A program made the translations under genes and the position numbers. This document shows positions 1 to 12,409 of a stretch of 64,000 nucleotides of DNA, piece by piece. The stretch lies in the NCBI GenBank assembly GCA_007922225.1, contig ML679966.1:55237889-55301888 (forward strand), in the 5' to 3' direction. The stretch's first letter is position 1. Every line of letters begins with the position of its first letter. This DNA comes from Emydura subglobosa. Lineage: Eukaryota > Chordata > Testudines > Chelidae. The notes under the pieces are model-generated. The model had not been told where the DNA came from. It saw only the letters and a program-made list of their open reading frames with translations, and ran no database searches.

Positions 1-791
1 TAGATGACCTTGAATCAGCATTGCACTACATCCCATCTGTCTATGGTTAATACGTACAGCATTCTCTTTGTCTTTCCTATCTTCCTGCTACAGTACTATC
101 CAAGGACCTGCTCCAGCTCCCATTGTCGTCAGTGGGAGTTTAAGAAAATTAGGCAGTTTCTTCATTTTTTACTGTATTCTTTCTCATTAAAACTACTTAA
201 TGAATAGTAACAGATGGACCGTGAGGTAGGGCTGTGTCTTGGTTATCACTGAAAGTTTTGTGCAAAGAGACAGTGGTGCAAGAGGGAGGTGAGCCAGATA
301 TATTGTTCTATCAGAAAGTGTCAAATAGACTCTTAAGATTATGGGTAAATACTGAATTTGTAGTTAGAAACCCACTAGCATTCCCTAGATAAGAGTCAGA
401 GTCTTCTGTGACTTATATTGATTTTACACCCATGCAACTCCATAGACTTTAGATGAGTTGTTCCTCATTTTCACACACAAGATGAGCATCACATTTTTGG
501 TTTTGCAGAAAGGCGGGAGAGAAAAGTACAGTGCACACTCCAGGAGTTTACAACCAGGGAGTGCAATCTTAGGTATAAATTATGGAGAAGTACCAGGGTT
601 TTGCGGCTTAATTTTAAAAGAGCAGTGTGGTTTGTGCTCTTACTTTTCTGGAGCAGGAAAGGCAGGAGATGAGGGGGATTAAAGAAAGTGGTGTTGCCGC
701 TGGTCATTTTTTGCCCTTCCTCTAGAAACGTGTGAGTGTGATACTTGCCATGTTTTGTTCTAATTCCGAACTATTGATATGAATCCTCTAA
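1..791. other. Unassigned AT-rich sequence
   Basis: No gene, exon or recognisable repeat seen. Open frames here are short (up to about 74 codons), have no familiar motif, and are what stop-codon chance gives. Confidence 0.5.
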
Positions 792-1057
792 GGGTATGTC
801 TATGATGCAATGAAAGACCATTAGCACAGCCATAGCTGGCTTGGGTCAGCTGCCTCTGATTCATGGGCCTTGGGAGGCTGGGCTAAATATTGCAGTGTAG
901 ATATTCAGGCTCAGGCTGGTGCCCAGTCTGACACATGGCGAGGGAGAAGGGTATCAGAGCTTTGGCTGCAACTTGAGTGGGGACATGTACCCTGCTATTT
1001 TTAGCCAGGCTCTGAGACTTGGTGCCATGGGTTTTTTATTGCAGGTTAGACATAGTC
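792..1057. mobile_element. Harbinger-like MITE, 266 bp
   Basis: The left end reads GGGTATGTCTATGATGCAAT and the reverse complement of the right end reads GACTATGTCTAACCTGCAAT, so the element has imperfect terminal inverted repeats. TAA lies immediately outside each end (789-791 and 1058-1060), which fits the 3-bp TWA duplication of PIF/Harbinger transposons. The interior, with 'ggctcaggctgg', matches the element at 42544-42814 in size and text. It codes for nothing. The superfamily call is inferred from the end sequence and duplication. Confidence 0.75.
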
Positions 1058-1060
1058 TAA

Positions 1061-1998
1061 CAGTCCTAATCTGTCCTTTTCTAATAAAACCCCATGATCT
1101 TAAAGAAACTAGATGCATATCTTTTAACTCTTGTGAATGGATAAGAAGTAACTGACCTTTTCCAGTGACTAAAACAGGATTGAAATGTTATGGTATTGCT
1201 ATACACCTAGTAGATATTCCCATGTTAAGAAATTCAACTCTTTCTCTCCATCCAGTATAATGACCATCAGTTGAACATCGCTTCCTCTAACCATGTATTT
1301 CATATTACAGAATCTATTCCCCCACCCCTCCCAGTTCTAATATGGATTAGAGTCCTTGTTTATTTATCTACAGAATAAGTACACCACAGGGTAGGGCTAA
1401 TTTTCCCAAAATGTAATGCCAATGTGCTAAAACAGTCACCAGGAGAGCACCATATCAAGTAGCAAGAGAGTAGTTCAGTCTCTGCCCATTAAGTCCTTAA
1501 GCTGTTTGCTGAGATTGTAAACCAGTGATATGGTAGATTTTATGATCTGTTAATCTATTCACTAGAATTCATCTGAGACCATCAATTTATTTTACTTAGG
1601 TCACAAAATACATATCATATCTATATTATACATACAATACACAATGTATAGTTAATAGTGAGTTCCTCTCAATTCAAACCAGAGATCTAAGAATAATATG
1701 TAATCTGATAATAAAACATTGAAAAGGGGGAAAAATCAGATTGATCTGAATCTATGCATTTTAAAATTATTTTCAGTTCTGAAATCCTGAACTTCGGCTT
1801 TTGACACTGAAATACATTTATAAGACCCTAAATTCTTTGAGTCTGTGTCACACTTGCAAATGCAATCATTATGGCTGTTATGTCCAGAAGTCTACCTTTA
1901 ATGCTGTTTGTACACATTTATGTCCAACAGAAACCTGGCATTACTGCACTATGTACTATCACAGTACCATATTATTGACATTATTAGTGTTAGTTCTT
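1061..1998. other. Unassigned AT-rich sequence
   Basis: No supportable gene or repeat boundary seen. Confidence 0.5.
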
Positions 1999-2640
1999 TA
2001 AACATAGGAACATCAAAACAGGCCAGCACAGGCACTGATGGGACAAAGGACCAAACCCCAGTTGCCAGTGAGGGAGACCATGTGCAGCCAGAAGGATGGA
2101 GATACCGCCAAGAGGAGATGGCCAACAATCAGAGAAAGCAGGAACTAAGTAATAGGTCAGCCAAAGACCTACCAGCTGTGGAGTCTGGCACTCCTGTAGA
2201 GGATTCAGTCATTAGAGAGACACTAGAAGGAGTGGATGAAAGGAGTCATGAGAGGTACATGCGGGTGGCACCCAGTTAATAGGAGGTGACTATGCAAGAA
2301 GGACTAGGGATTTGAAGAAACAAGAGGCATTTACAAGCCAGCAAACACAACACCCAAAGGAAGCCTACAGAGATATAGAGATAATCACAGAAAAGAGAAA
2401 CATAGACCCATTTGGAGGCCAAACCCATGGGGAGCAAAGAGACTCCCTGGAGAGTTTGTTAGAGTTTGTTAGACTCAGAGACTGGTTTGGGCATCAATTA
2501 TTTGTTTTTAACATTTATATTAAAATGTGTTTAAAAGAGGGTAGATGTATCATGCTCAATGGAACTGGAATCAGAGAGCCCATGTTCCCTGGAGGGGCTG
2601 TTATTGGTGGTACATGAGTGGAACAGGAAATTAGGGTGGA
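1999..2640 (+). other. Unclassified purine-rich segment with two successive open frames
   Basis: This stretch is less AT-rich than its flanks. An open frame ends at 2279 and would code for a hydrophilic, Glu/Arg-rich peptide (including EDSVIRETLEGVDERSHERY). A second frame at 2312-2617 continues in a similar composition (MKKQEAFTSQQTQHPKEAYRD at its start). The upstream Met of the first frame (1908) lies in AT-rich sequence that does not look coding. I recognise no domain. It may be a decayed retroelement coding piece, an unknown repeat, or chance. Confidence 0.25.
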
Positions 2641-3942
2641 AGCAACTCAGTTGCATGGACAGAGCAATCCACAGGTTTTAAAAAAAATTGTTAAGTTGCA
2701 TTCAGCTTTACATTCTGTTACTGAAACAGAATGGACCAGTAGATCATCATCTAGTCTAGGTTTCTGTAAGTCACAAACTATTAAATTTCATCCAGATACC
2801 CCAATGATTTCAATTAGAATAAACCATTTTAGCTTTCAGGGGACCAAATTGTTTTGTGCCATAAGCAGAGAACAGGAAAGACCAAGTTACCAGCAAAGCC
2901 TGAGGTCGCTGCACTAATGTCATAATTTTATCAGTTCCCCATTTGTCTACAGTTGTCCAGGAAAAGCAGGATAGAGAAGAGATGCCGTTATAATACAATA
3001 AAGCACATAGGGAATTAAAAACAAACATACATTCTAATATTATAAATGTACATAATAAAGGAGGAAAACAGACATGCTCCCATCAAATCCTGCTTCCAAG
3101 TCCTTGTACAGGAGAACCACACTGTTCCGTTGCTAAATGTTCCTCTCTAGCAGTGGCAGAAGGGATTACATTGACCTATTTCTTAGAAAAAAAGTGCTAA
3201 TGAGAGAAGGGAGAACACAAATAACTTGTGCGGAGAGTCAACAACTGTCAAAACAGGGGTTAAATGGGACTTAAGTGGTGTATAGCATTTGTGAATAGAA
3301 GGGAGTTTCAGCCTTTATACATATCCACACCTTAAACACGTCATATTCCCAGACAGATTTTTAATGTGCTAATTGTTGAAAGCATTATATACAAGGTGAA
3401 AGAACAGAAGCTTTGACAAAATACAGTAATGTTGACTACTGTTTGGAGTTCCACTGAACTGGTATACAATTGATGATATTTATATTCAGGGTAAGTTGCT
3501 AGAAACCTGCTTAGTTAAAGATTAAACAGAAAACCTGAAAACAAAATAAAAAATCGGAAGGCGGTTGGGGAATTTTTGAATTTTGTTTAAGCTCATTAGA
3601 AAATTTTTAAATCTGATTCTGGGTGTTTCCTCTCAATTTCCTATGTGGCCAGGTTAAACAAAAACAAATACAAACACCCCAAACCAAACGAAAAACCTCC
3701 ATACACTTTTCTCTTGTCCATACTCCAGAGGTGAAAATCTGGCCCATTGCCTTCAATGGAGCCAAGATTTAACTTGAGGAGTATATGTAATATATTGCTT
3801 TCTTTGTCTGTCATCTTTAATAAACAATGTTCCTTTACTGTACTTTCATTCTTATATCTTCTTTAGTGCATGTAAAGATGATTTAATATTGCACGTTCAA
3901 TTAATTTGTGATCAGGCTATTTCTGATAGCTATAGTATAGCC
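2641..3942. other. Unassigned AT-rich sequence
   Basis: Nothing supportable as a gene. Near 3735-3775 there is a short 'cccattgccttcaatgga' phrase, the core of a common amniote palindromic repeat. Confidence 0.5.
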
Positions 3943-4350
3943 GTTCCAGAGGAGTAGCTATATTAGTCTGTATACAGCAAAAACAACAAGAGTTCTGTAG
4001 CACTTTAAAGACTAACAAATTTAATTTCAGCAGGCATAAGCTTTCGTAGGCTTCAGCCCACTTCCTCAGATGCAGTTGGTAGAAATAATACAGCAAATAT
4101 TGGCAACATATATAGGAGGCAACATATACATATCCAAAGGCATAGACAACAATGAGGTAGGTGGATGAAAGCTGGGTACTTGAGGCCTAAGGACAACCTT
4201 TAAGCACAGGTAATGAACATATGGAAAAAGTTATCAGATAAGGCAATTACAGTTTAAGTGAATTCAAGAGACAACTAGAATATTTTCTGATGAGTCTGGT
4301 TAAACAACAAGAGGGTGGGATTAAAGATACAACCAGATAGCTTTTTCTTA
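3943..4350 (-). mobile_element. Retroelement tail of a common turtle family (possibly Penelope-like)
   Basis: The stretch holds the phrases 'tagtctgtatacagc', 'gtagcactttaaagactaac' and 'cataagctttcgtaggct', the signature of a repeat scattered in very many copies in turtle and crocodilian genomes. The same phrases recur in reverse complement at 11687-11860, where a 15-bp target duplication shows insertion by retrotransposition. The far boundary (about 4350) is approximate. Orientation is given on the assumption that the 'tagtctgtatacagc' end is the 3' end read from the other strand. Assignment to Penelope-like elements is inference. Confidence 0.65.
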
Positions 4351-6489
4351 AAATATCTTGCAGTGTGGCTTTTTTTTCTGCTAAGACTTCTGTAAGTACA
4401 TTAGTACTAAATACGTTGTGGGAGGGGGGGAATCACAAAATTCTTTGTAAACATTTCTAATTTGTGTTGCAGTTATAATATATGTGCCTGGGGTACTTTA
4501 AATGTCGAATCAACAAGCTGCTGCAGCTTGAGTTCTCTACCAAAGTCAGCTTACCTTCCTTCAGCTATATGAGGCATGTAATTGGGGGTGCATTTTATTA
4601 CCTGCTCTGGAATTTATTTATTTAAAAAAAACCCTAGATTTTATTTATGTTGCTGACTCAAGGAAGGATGATGCCTGAATGTCAAACCAAGGAGTTTCCT
4701 GCATCATCTGGCTTGGTGATCACCTGGCTGTGTCTACATAGGAATTGAAAGAAAGGATAAGGTGAGGAAGTCTGGTATTTCTCAAAATGTTTAGAATTTT
4801 CAGAAAACATTTAATGAAACATGTAGCATTTACCAACCTCAGTCTCCCCTTAGCTCAAGTGGCTGTTTAGAGTGCTCCACAACTCATAAGATTTGGCTCT
4901 TAACAGCTGAAATCTTCCAGCTCCCAAACCTTCCAGCCCTCTGGTAAAGCATTTGCTTTTAATTACCTTTTTATAGATCTGTGATCCCTTGCTGTAACTA
5001 ATAAGATGATCACAAACCCACAAAATAATAAAGGGAGAGTACCTATTATTCAGAGTACACTAGAGACTGGAACTCAAACCTTTAAAAGCGTGTTTCTGTT
5101 TAGAAGTATTAGATGTGTAATATTCAAGCAAGTTCAAAATTCTCTAAAACACCTCCCTATCATTTTCTGTAATATGATCATTCAGTCTCACAAAAAAGAA
5201 GTCTGTCTACTATGAGAAATACTGAATATAGCCAGGAAGGTGTTTACTTAGAAAAAGTTGCAAACTTAATTACTGTATATATTTTTTACCAAAGCTATTT
5301 CATAGGCTTTCAAACGGAATATAAGGAGTATGTGGCCTTATTTTGGTCATTGTCTTTTTCCAGGTTTGCTTTCCGTTGTTATCTGTTGATTATCTGTGCT
5401 AATACATGTGATTGGCTGTGCAAAATTGGTTTGAAGGTACTGATGTCAAAAGCCAACTAGTATGGTTGTAGAAAAAATTACAGAAAACAGAACATTCAGT
5501 GACCTACATTTTAAAAGTTATTACTATGATTTCTGGGGATCCAAGAGTTCAAACAGACTCTGCTATTTTTTTCCCCAAAGTCCATGGGGGGCGGGAAGAT
5601 AAACATGTCTCCAGCTGATCCGGAATCAAAGGAATTGGAATGAGCGCCATCTGTGTGTTGTGTGTCTTTTCAAGAGGAGATATCTCTTTAGTCTTGTTTA
5701 TCAGGCATTGCAGGAGGTGTTGTAGTTTGTATGCATTTTTCATGCTAATAGCAAAGAAAAGCAGGTGTGTAAACACTGTGCATCTTGGTAGTGTCAGTTT
5801 TGTAGCCATAGGACTGAAATAATACACATATTTTCTTTTTATTACGTTATTAAAATGTTTTTGTTATAGCATTTGCACAGTTGTAATGCTTGCAAATGGG
5901 TAAAATTGTATATAGACTGCTCAAAACTTTTTAAGATGTAGTAATAAACAATGGATATCACTAAGTGCATTAAAGAATGGATATAAAGAAAAATGAAAAT
6001 AAAAATGTGTCTGAAGCTCAAATGAGCTCTACAGCAACAAAATCCACTGAATTAGTAATAGACTCGTAAGACCAGGTTTGCCTCCCTCTAATCACAATAG
6101 ATATTACCTGTTTGAGTAAAGGGGCAAAATCTGTTCCATAGGAATTAAGAGATGTCTAAGAACCAACGCTATTTCCCCCTGGAAATGCAGGATTTTTTTC
6201 TATAGCATGTTTTTTGTTTTTATCGGTCCATCTGCCCCAAACAATGCGGCTTTCATCACTTCCATTGGGACAAGATTCTGTAGCTTACTACAGATCACTT
6301 TAATAACTTTTTTCTGCTATTCTGAAAAATTAAGAATAATAAAATGAAGTTATAAAAGGGAAAATAATTATGCCTCCTTGTGTTGGTCTAAATTATTCCT
6401 TTCTCTCCTTGAGGTTTACCTCTTTCAAATATTTATCATATTATCATGCCTCTGACCCTGTTTGTAACTAAAGGAAGTTATTAGGAGAG
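4351..6489. other. Unassigned AT-rich sequence
   Basis: No recognisable gene or repeat. Frames such as 5212-5460 and 5549-5827 show no known motif and overlap frames on the other strand. Confidence 0.5.
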
Positions 6490-6980
6490 CTAACTATGCT
6501 CTTTCCTCATAAATCATTGCCATCACCATATTGTTCATTTTAGTCGCTCTTCTCTGAACTCCTTCCAAATTGTCAATATTTATCTGGTAAAAGCATATTA
6601 AGAAATGAACACAATATTGCACTATTGCGCCTCATCCATACGCAGAAGGGTTATTACTTCCCTGCTGTGTGATGTGAGTATGTCCTTTGCATCTTCATCT
6701 AAATTTGAATTGGCCTTTTGTTTTGACACTTTGGAGTGCACACTCATGTTTTACTGTCTGTTTACCACCTCCAGTTGTCTTTCAGCATTACTCCTTTTGC
6801 ATGTATGTTCCTCCGACTGAGTGTGTTTTGGATTATTTTTCTGAAGATATATTAACCTGAAGTTTTCCAAGTTGAATCTCAGTTTGTTATTGTTATTACT
6901 GACAATGTTTCAGTTCTGTATGTATCTTTGCTTTATTTTGGTCCTCACTTGTGTTTTGTACCTCCCAGTTTGATTTAAGC
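6490..6980 (-). mobile_element. Old CR1-type LINE fragment
   Basis: Read on the plus strand, the text follows the order of the reverse complement of CR1 ORF2: 'tcttctctgaactccttcca', then 'gaacacaatattgcac', then 'aatttgaattggcctttt', then 'cagcattactccttttgcat'. It is heavily diverged and without open frames, so it is an old insertion. CR1 is the main LINE of reptiles and birds. Confidence 0.65.
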
Positions 6981-9109
6981 TACATAGTCCATTAAATGCT
7001 GTTTACACCCTAATTGTGATGCTTAACGAAGATAACGAATCATACCATACTAATTTTGAATCTAGCAGGTATAACCTTAGTGTTTAAGTGAAAGCCATTT
7101 GATACAAAGTCAATCCCTGTCCCTTGGATTGTGATGGACACTAAATGACAGGCCAATACCCTTTTCTATTACTGCACATTGATACCTTTTTATTGCACAA
7201 AATATAGCTTTGATTTTAAAACAGACAAAAGATTTGGATGAACAGTGCTCCGTCTTGGAGAGAGGAAAGTAATTTTTGGTAGCATGCATGTGATAATAGC
7301 TAGGAAATGTTTACTAGGATGTCCCATCTGAAGACAGAATCTTCCTGTGTCAAGAGAGAAAGATTAGGTCAATTTCCAGGTGAATCTTTACCTTCCCTGT
7401 ATTCCCCCAATTTCCCTAAGTGTGTACCTGCATGCACACACACTGTGAAATCAATAGGAGTCTTGTCATTGAATGCAGTGGGACCTGAATTAAACCCCAC
7501 CCCTTCAAACGTCAAATATGTCTCTTTCGGATGTGCTAAAGATGTACATATGACATCATTAGGTGGAGACGGAATCAGTCTCATTTGGTTGAACTACTCA
7601 AGCTTGCCTATACTCCAGAAGTAGATATTTTATATATGTGAACTAGTTACTTTTAAAAAATATATATGAATATGTGTAAATGCTATTTTGTTGAGGTTGA
7701 TAAATGGGAAATAAACCTTGTTTGCTTTTACATGATTTACCTTTGGATAGCTTAGCTTCTCAAAATGTTATTACCTTTTAAAATATTTCTAACCATCTTC
7801 ATTTTTGCTAAGTGCAGTGATTTTCTCACAATACTGGCATTCCTTCTTTTGCATGTCTAACAGCTGGCAACCAAAAATGGTGAGTTGCTGCCTGTCAGGT
7901 AGGCTGACCTTTCTAGAAAAGCAGATGGAGTTCTTATAATAGATATTTTATGTATGCTTTTTGAACTATTGTACTGTATCTCCAGATAATGTGTGAAATA
8001 TACAGTGCATTGCTAAAGGATAAGGTTATGTCTCAGTCTATACTAGTAACTTCGGTAATTGCATTATCCTTTCTAAATCTGAATTTTTGTTGACATTTTG
8101 CCATTTGTAACTTTACTCATTTCCCCATGGTGTTTTTACATATGTTTATAAATGGCATATGTACAAAAGCTACCCCATGGACCTAGAAGGATAAAACAAT
8201 TCTAATATTAAATGCATCTGTTCAGTAACCTATATCTGAGAGGGAAGCAACCATGCTTCTATCTGTTATATTTTCTGTATGATGGCTGTTGCCCTCATTG
8301 TAGGTTATTACAGGTCTCAAAGGGCAAAGCTCACTTTGCCTTTGAGCTATTTTCTAGCAAAATAAAAAATGTCTTACATTTCCTTCTGTCACTGCACAAG
8401 CTGTATTGTAAAGATTGCTTCCATTATTTGATCACTTATGTTATTTTTTAAGCAGAATTGATTTTGTTTTCAAGTTTTATAGATGAAAGTTGGCTCTGTT
8501 AAAGGCATTTAAAAATGTTATGTTGTTATACTTTCATGTACCTGACTGCCTCTCATCATTTTGATTTTGCATAATTATAATGCCATTATTTACTATTTAT
8601 TTCAGATATTTACACACAAAAAAAGTCTTCTGAGATGCCATCTGCCATCTGTGAACTACAAAAGGAGTGCATTTGTTAGAATTTAATATTACAAAATTAA
8701 AACAACACATAGTCATTCTTTCAATCCAGTTCTAATACACTAGTTTCTCTAATCTTCCATTATCTCTGCCAAAGCAATACATTTTTTTCCATGTAGAAAA
8801 GAATGAGTCCTTTTAGTCAGTGCTCTCAATAGCCTGAATGATGTGAAAGGTGCATTCGCCTGCCAGGATTTCCTTTTCAGATAATTATTTTCATTCTTTG
8901 CAAAGTTTAACAGAAAAGCTTTTTATCTACAAAGAGCTGAGTTCAAAGTTTCCGTGTTTCTTCTGCACCAACAGGTGACAGTGTAAGTTAAATTCTCTAC
9001 AAAGTTTTAGGTGTAAGTAAAATGACAGCAATGTTGGATATATTGTCAATGCTTAATAAAGGTCAAACTTGTTTCCTTTTTATAATTTAATTTAATTTAA
9101 TTTTTTACT
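6981..9109. other. Unassigned AT-rich sequence
   Basis: No gene seen. A 105-codon frame at 7307-7624 overlaps an opposite-strand frame and has no recognisable domain. Around 7460-7500 the text 'tgaaatcaataggag...cattgaatgcagtggga' resembles the common 'cattgacttcaatggg' palindromic repeat. Confidence 0.5.
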
Positions 9110-9821
9110 CCTCTACTGCGACTTGAACTGTTTGGGAGTTTTTCACTGAACTGATTTTTTAATGGAAAATGTGATTTCCTCAAAATCAAAACTTTCGGTG
9201 GGACAAATGTCAGTTTTGCATTTTTACAATTCCTGTCAAATTTCTGAGAATTTTTACAATTTCGGTCAAACTGAAATGAAATATTTTGTTTTAAGTTGGG
9301 TCATCCCAAATTGAAGCATTTTATGTTGAACAAAATCAGAACATTTAGTTTATGTTCCATTCAATGCTAACCTGTGTCCACCTCAGTTCAAGTGCCACAT
9401 GCTCCCATTATCTTTTAAGGTCTTCATTTGAGCTCAGATGACGCACTGAAGTCTCCCTTCCAGCTGAACCAGTGTGGGGCATCATGAGAGATGTGGAATA
9501 AATAGTCTGACTCATAAAGGAGAATGAGAGCATGAGGCATGTGAAATACAACTCCCATGAGGCATCATGGCAGCATAGGCAGATGCAGTTCACTGAACTG
9601 AACTGAAATGCTTTGACAAAGCAAAATTAAACATTTTGGTTTGGGAATGGGTGAAGTGTTTATTTTGAATGAAAATTTCTAGTTATAATCTTTCAGAATA
9701 TTCTGTTCCTAGAAAATTTTCATATTTCAGTATTTCCTGCCAATTTGAAACAAAGATAGATGTCGAAACATTGGAATTTTCCATCAGATGGTAATTCCAA
9801 TTTTTGACCAGCTCTGAATGT
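9110..9821. repeat. AT-rich interspersed repeat ending TTTTTGACCAGCTCTG
   Basis: Long runs built from AAATTT, TTTTGA and TCAAAA words flank a central less AT-rich core (about 9360-9600) with 'aactcccatgaggcatcatgg'. The right end reads 'tttttgaccagctctg' (9801-9816). The same terminal phrase, with small changes, ends similar AT-rich stretches near 15825, 20022, 27395 and 40220. I know this text from turtle genomes but not its class. A frame at 9408-9593 lies in the core and is not a gene. Confidence 0.6.
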
Positions 9822-10015
9822 TGCATTTCAATAATCAGGAAGTGTTAGGAGCTGGTCCAAAACACTTGAACTAATTTAGGAGAAAAAAATGGCTCATGAC
9901 TCCTTATTTTTTAAATGTTTCACATTTTGTTGTTAGGTTTTCCTAAGTGGTGGCACATGGACACACTTTGACAAATTTCTGAAATTAAATACAGTAGTTC
10001 AATCTAATACACTAA

Positions 10016-10245
10016 GGCTATGTCTGCACTGCCCTGCAGTTTGGACTACACAGTGTGAATATCAGTGTGCACCACAAATCTGAAGTATAACTCCCCCATG
10101 TATGAAAGGGTTATCTTAACACGAACTAGGAACCTTTAAGTTCACACCTGCAGCGTCAACACTGGGAAGTTATAGTGGAGTATTTTGATGCATGCTGCTA
10201 TTCACACCCTATAGTCGCAACTGCAGGGCAGTATAGACAAGCTCT
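10016..10245. mobile_element. Harbinger-like MITE, about 230 bp
   Basis: The left end reads GGCTATGTCTGCACTGCCCT and the reverse complement of the right end reads AGCTTGTCTATACTGCCCTG. The two match through the shared 'ctgccctgcagtt' word. TAA precedes the left end (10013-10015); the right duplication has decayed. There is no coding capacity. Confidence 0.7.
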
Positions 10246-11671
10246 TTGTATGAATAGACATTTTTCTGGATTTCTTTTCAGTAGGAAGATAGTTTGAAAT
10301 TTTCTATTTATTAGTATTTTACCTACAATGTTATAGAAATTTGGAACTTTTTGACCAGCTGCAGGAAAGATTCAAAGTGTCCACAACATGTAGGTGATGG
10401 TAATTCCAGAAAGAAATACTTAGTATAATAGCTCATTACTATTGGTTTTGTATTCTGTAAAAAGTCTTTTGCCTGTTTGTAATCAGGATGTAATGAGAAC
10501 CTGAAAAGAGAAAGGAACATAAGAGCCACTATCTTTCTCATCATTACCAATACTTAAGTTACATTTATACTTGATCAACATAGGTGAAAGGAGATTAAAG
10601 TGTGTGGTTAAATAAGGAGTTACTCACAATTGCTAACATTCTTTGCAGCTTCAATGAAAACAATCTTTAAAATAATAGAAAATGGAGATGGAAAATAACT
10701 ATTAACTCATCAACTCCATCTCCTGCTAGATGAGGATAGTGCATAAATTTGGAGTGAGAAGACAAGAGACTTGAGATTGCTAAACCTCCTCTTCTTATTA
10801 AATTCCCCTCTCAAACTTTTGATGCTCTACTAGAGACCTTGATGTGAAGTGGTTTCAGTGTAAATACATAGCACACCGAAAGTGAGGTTAGTATGAACAG
10901 AAGAGGAAAAAGAGATTACACTTGGTGGAAAAGGAGCAGAAGCTGTTTTGGCAATATTTTTACATTGACCAAATGTATCACTATGTCATAACAGGAAGAC
11001 AAAGGTAAAGGGAGAATCAAAGCTGACCGGAAAACCTTTGAAAAGATGAATACTACAGTAAAGGTTAAGCTCATCTTAGAAAAAGGTTTTAGACATTTTT
11101 TCTTCCGCTAGTCAATGGAGCCATGACAAAGAGCAGAAGTAAGGACTCTCATTAAACAAAAAAATGTAATGAAGAGGACAGATGTCCATTTCTTAACTGT
11201 TTCCTCTGTTATTAATATGCATGCTTGGTTTCTAGGCTGGTGTTTAATATTTAAGTGCAACAGACTCTGTGCCAAATGTACCTACCTGCCTAGCTGACAG
11301 AAAACTCCACCCCACCAAGCTTAAAAAATCTCAAACAACTTCTTCAGACAAACTGAATAGATTTTTAATATCGTTTCCCTCATTTCTTTCCTTCATTCAT
11401 CTATCCAGTGGGAGCCATTAGAAGAGTGATCCTTTATACACACTTCCAGTAAACTTTAAAAAGAAAAAATATTTTTAAATTGCTATGCTGGTGAAATTTT
11501 AAGATTTATTTTCAGGTATCACCATTTTTATGTTGTTACGTATCTAGTATTTACTGCCAGTAGAGTTTGTCATCCAGACCACTACCAGTAGAGTTTGTAA
11601 TCCTAACCACTTATGTTAGTAAGAAATTCAAACAGTTAGGTAGATATTTTGATACCAAATTTATAGACATC
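10246..11671. other. Unassigned AT-rich sequence with a short tandem duplication
   Basis: The only structure seen is a 28-bp unit repeated twice at 11557-11612, starting 'ccagtagagtttgt'. No gene seen. Confidence 0.5.
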
Positions 11672-11875
11672 AACAATTTGTGAAAACAACAAAAGTCCTG
11701 TAGCACTTTAAAGACTAAAGTCCAAAGATGTCACATCTGACGAAGTGGGTTACAGCCCACAAAAGCTGATGCCTGCAGAAATTAAATTTGTTAGTCTTTA
11801 AAGTGCTACAGGACTCTCGTTGTGTTTGCTGTATACAGACTAACACAGCTACCCCTCTGGAACAATTTGTGAAAA
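11672..11875 (-). mobile_element. Short fold-back retroinsertion with 15-bp target-site duplication
   Basis: The word aacaatttgtgaaaa occurs exactly at 11672-11686 and 11861-11875 and brackets a 174-bp insert. The insert carries the same tail text as 3943-4080. Its first ~33 bases (caacaaaagtcctgtagcac...) are the reverse complement of bases near 11790-11822, so the insert folds back on itself. A long exact duplication points to target-primed reverse transcription rather than a DNA transposon. Inverted arrangements are known for Penelope-like and twin-primed LINE insertions; which applies here is inference. Confidence 0.8.
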
Positions 11876-11939
11876 GATTTTTTCATGACTAGCCTCTAAT
11901 CTATTTTTTGTAGTCAGTATCAATAATACAAATCATTAC

Positions 11940-12409
11940 TGTGGTGTGGTGAAACCCCACCATGGGCTGGAAAGGGGATTAACAGCTATTAATGTACCTG
12001 ATTAATTCTTCTCAGCCAAAGGAGTGGGACTGGGAAGCATTAGATGATAACTTAAAGGACTTTTGGGTCTTATAAAGGGAAGACTGTTCAGTCTTAAAGG
12101 AGGAAGCCTAGAGAGTACTCTTCTTAAGGGGCCTGAGCCGGACGCTGCAGGATAACAGAGACCTCAAAGAGATGTAGTCTGAGAGACCAGTCCTCAAATC
12201 TAGAACTGGGGAGAAGATTTCTGAGTAGCTAAGAAGACGACAGAGCCCAGAAAAAGGGCAGAGTGGCTGAGATATTTTAGGCCTTAGATTGTGCTTTTGT
12301 AGCCTAAAAAAGATTGGATTTACACACTTCTCAGCTGGAGTGCTGTGCTGTGCATAAAGGCAGTTGACCAGCAGAACGTGCAGGAGATGAAAATCCCTGC
12401 ACCATCACA
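11940..12409 (+). mobile_element. LTR-like unit, about 470 bp
   Basis: The unit starts TGTGGTGTGG and ends CACCATCACA, giving the TG...CA ends of a long terminal repeat with short inverted termini. A TATA-like word (TATAAAG) lies at 12071 in the expected orientation. No flanking duplication is visible and no internal coding region is attached, so if it is an LTR it is a solo one. The class is inferred from structure only. Confidence 0.45.

Noticed and set aside
3943..4350. DNA transposon reading of the 'ctttaaagactaac' repeat
   Set aside because: The copy at 11687-11860 has a 15-bp target duplication, which fits retrotransposition and not a cut-and-paste element.
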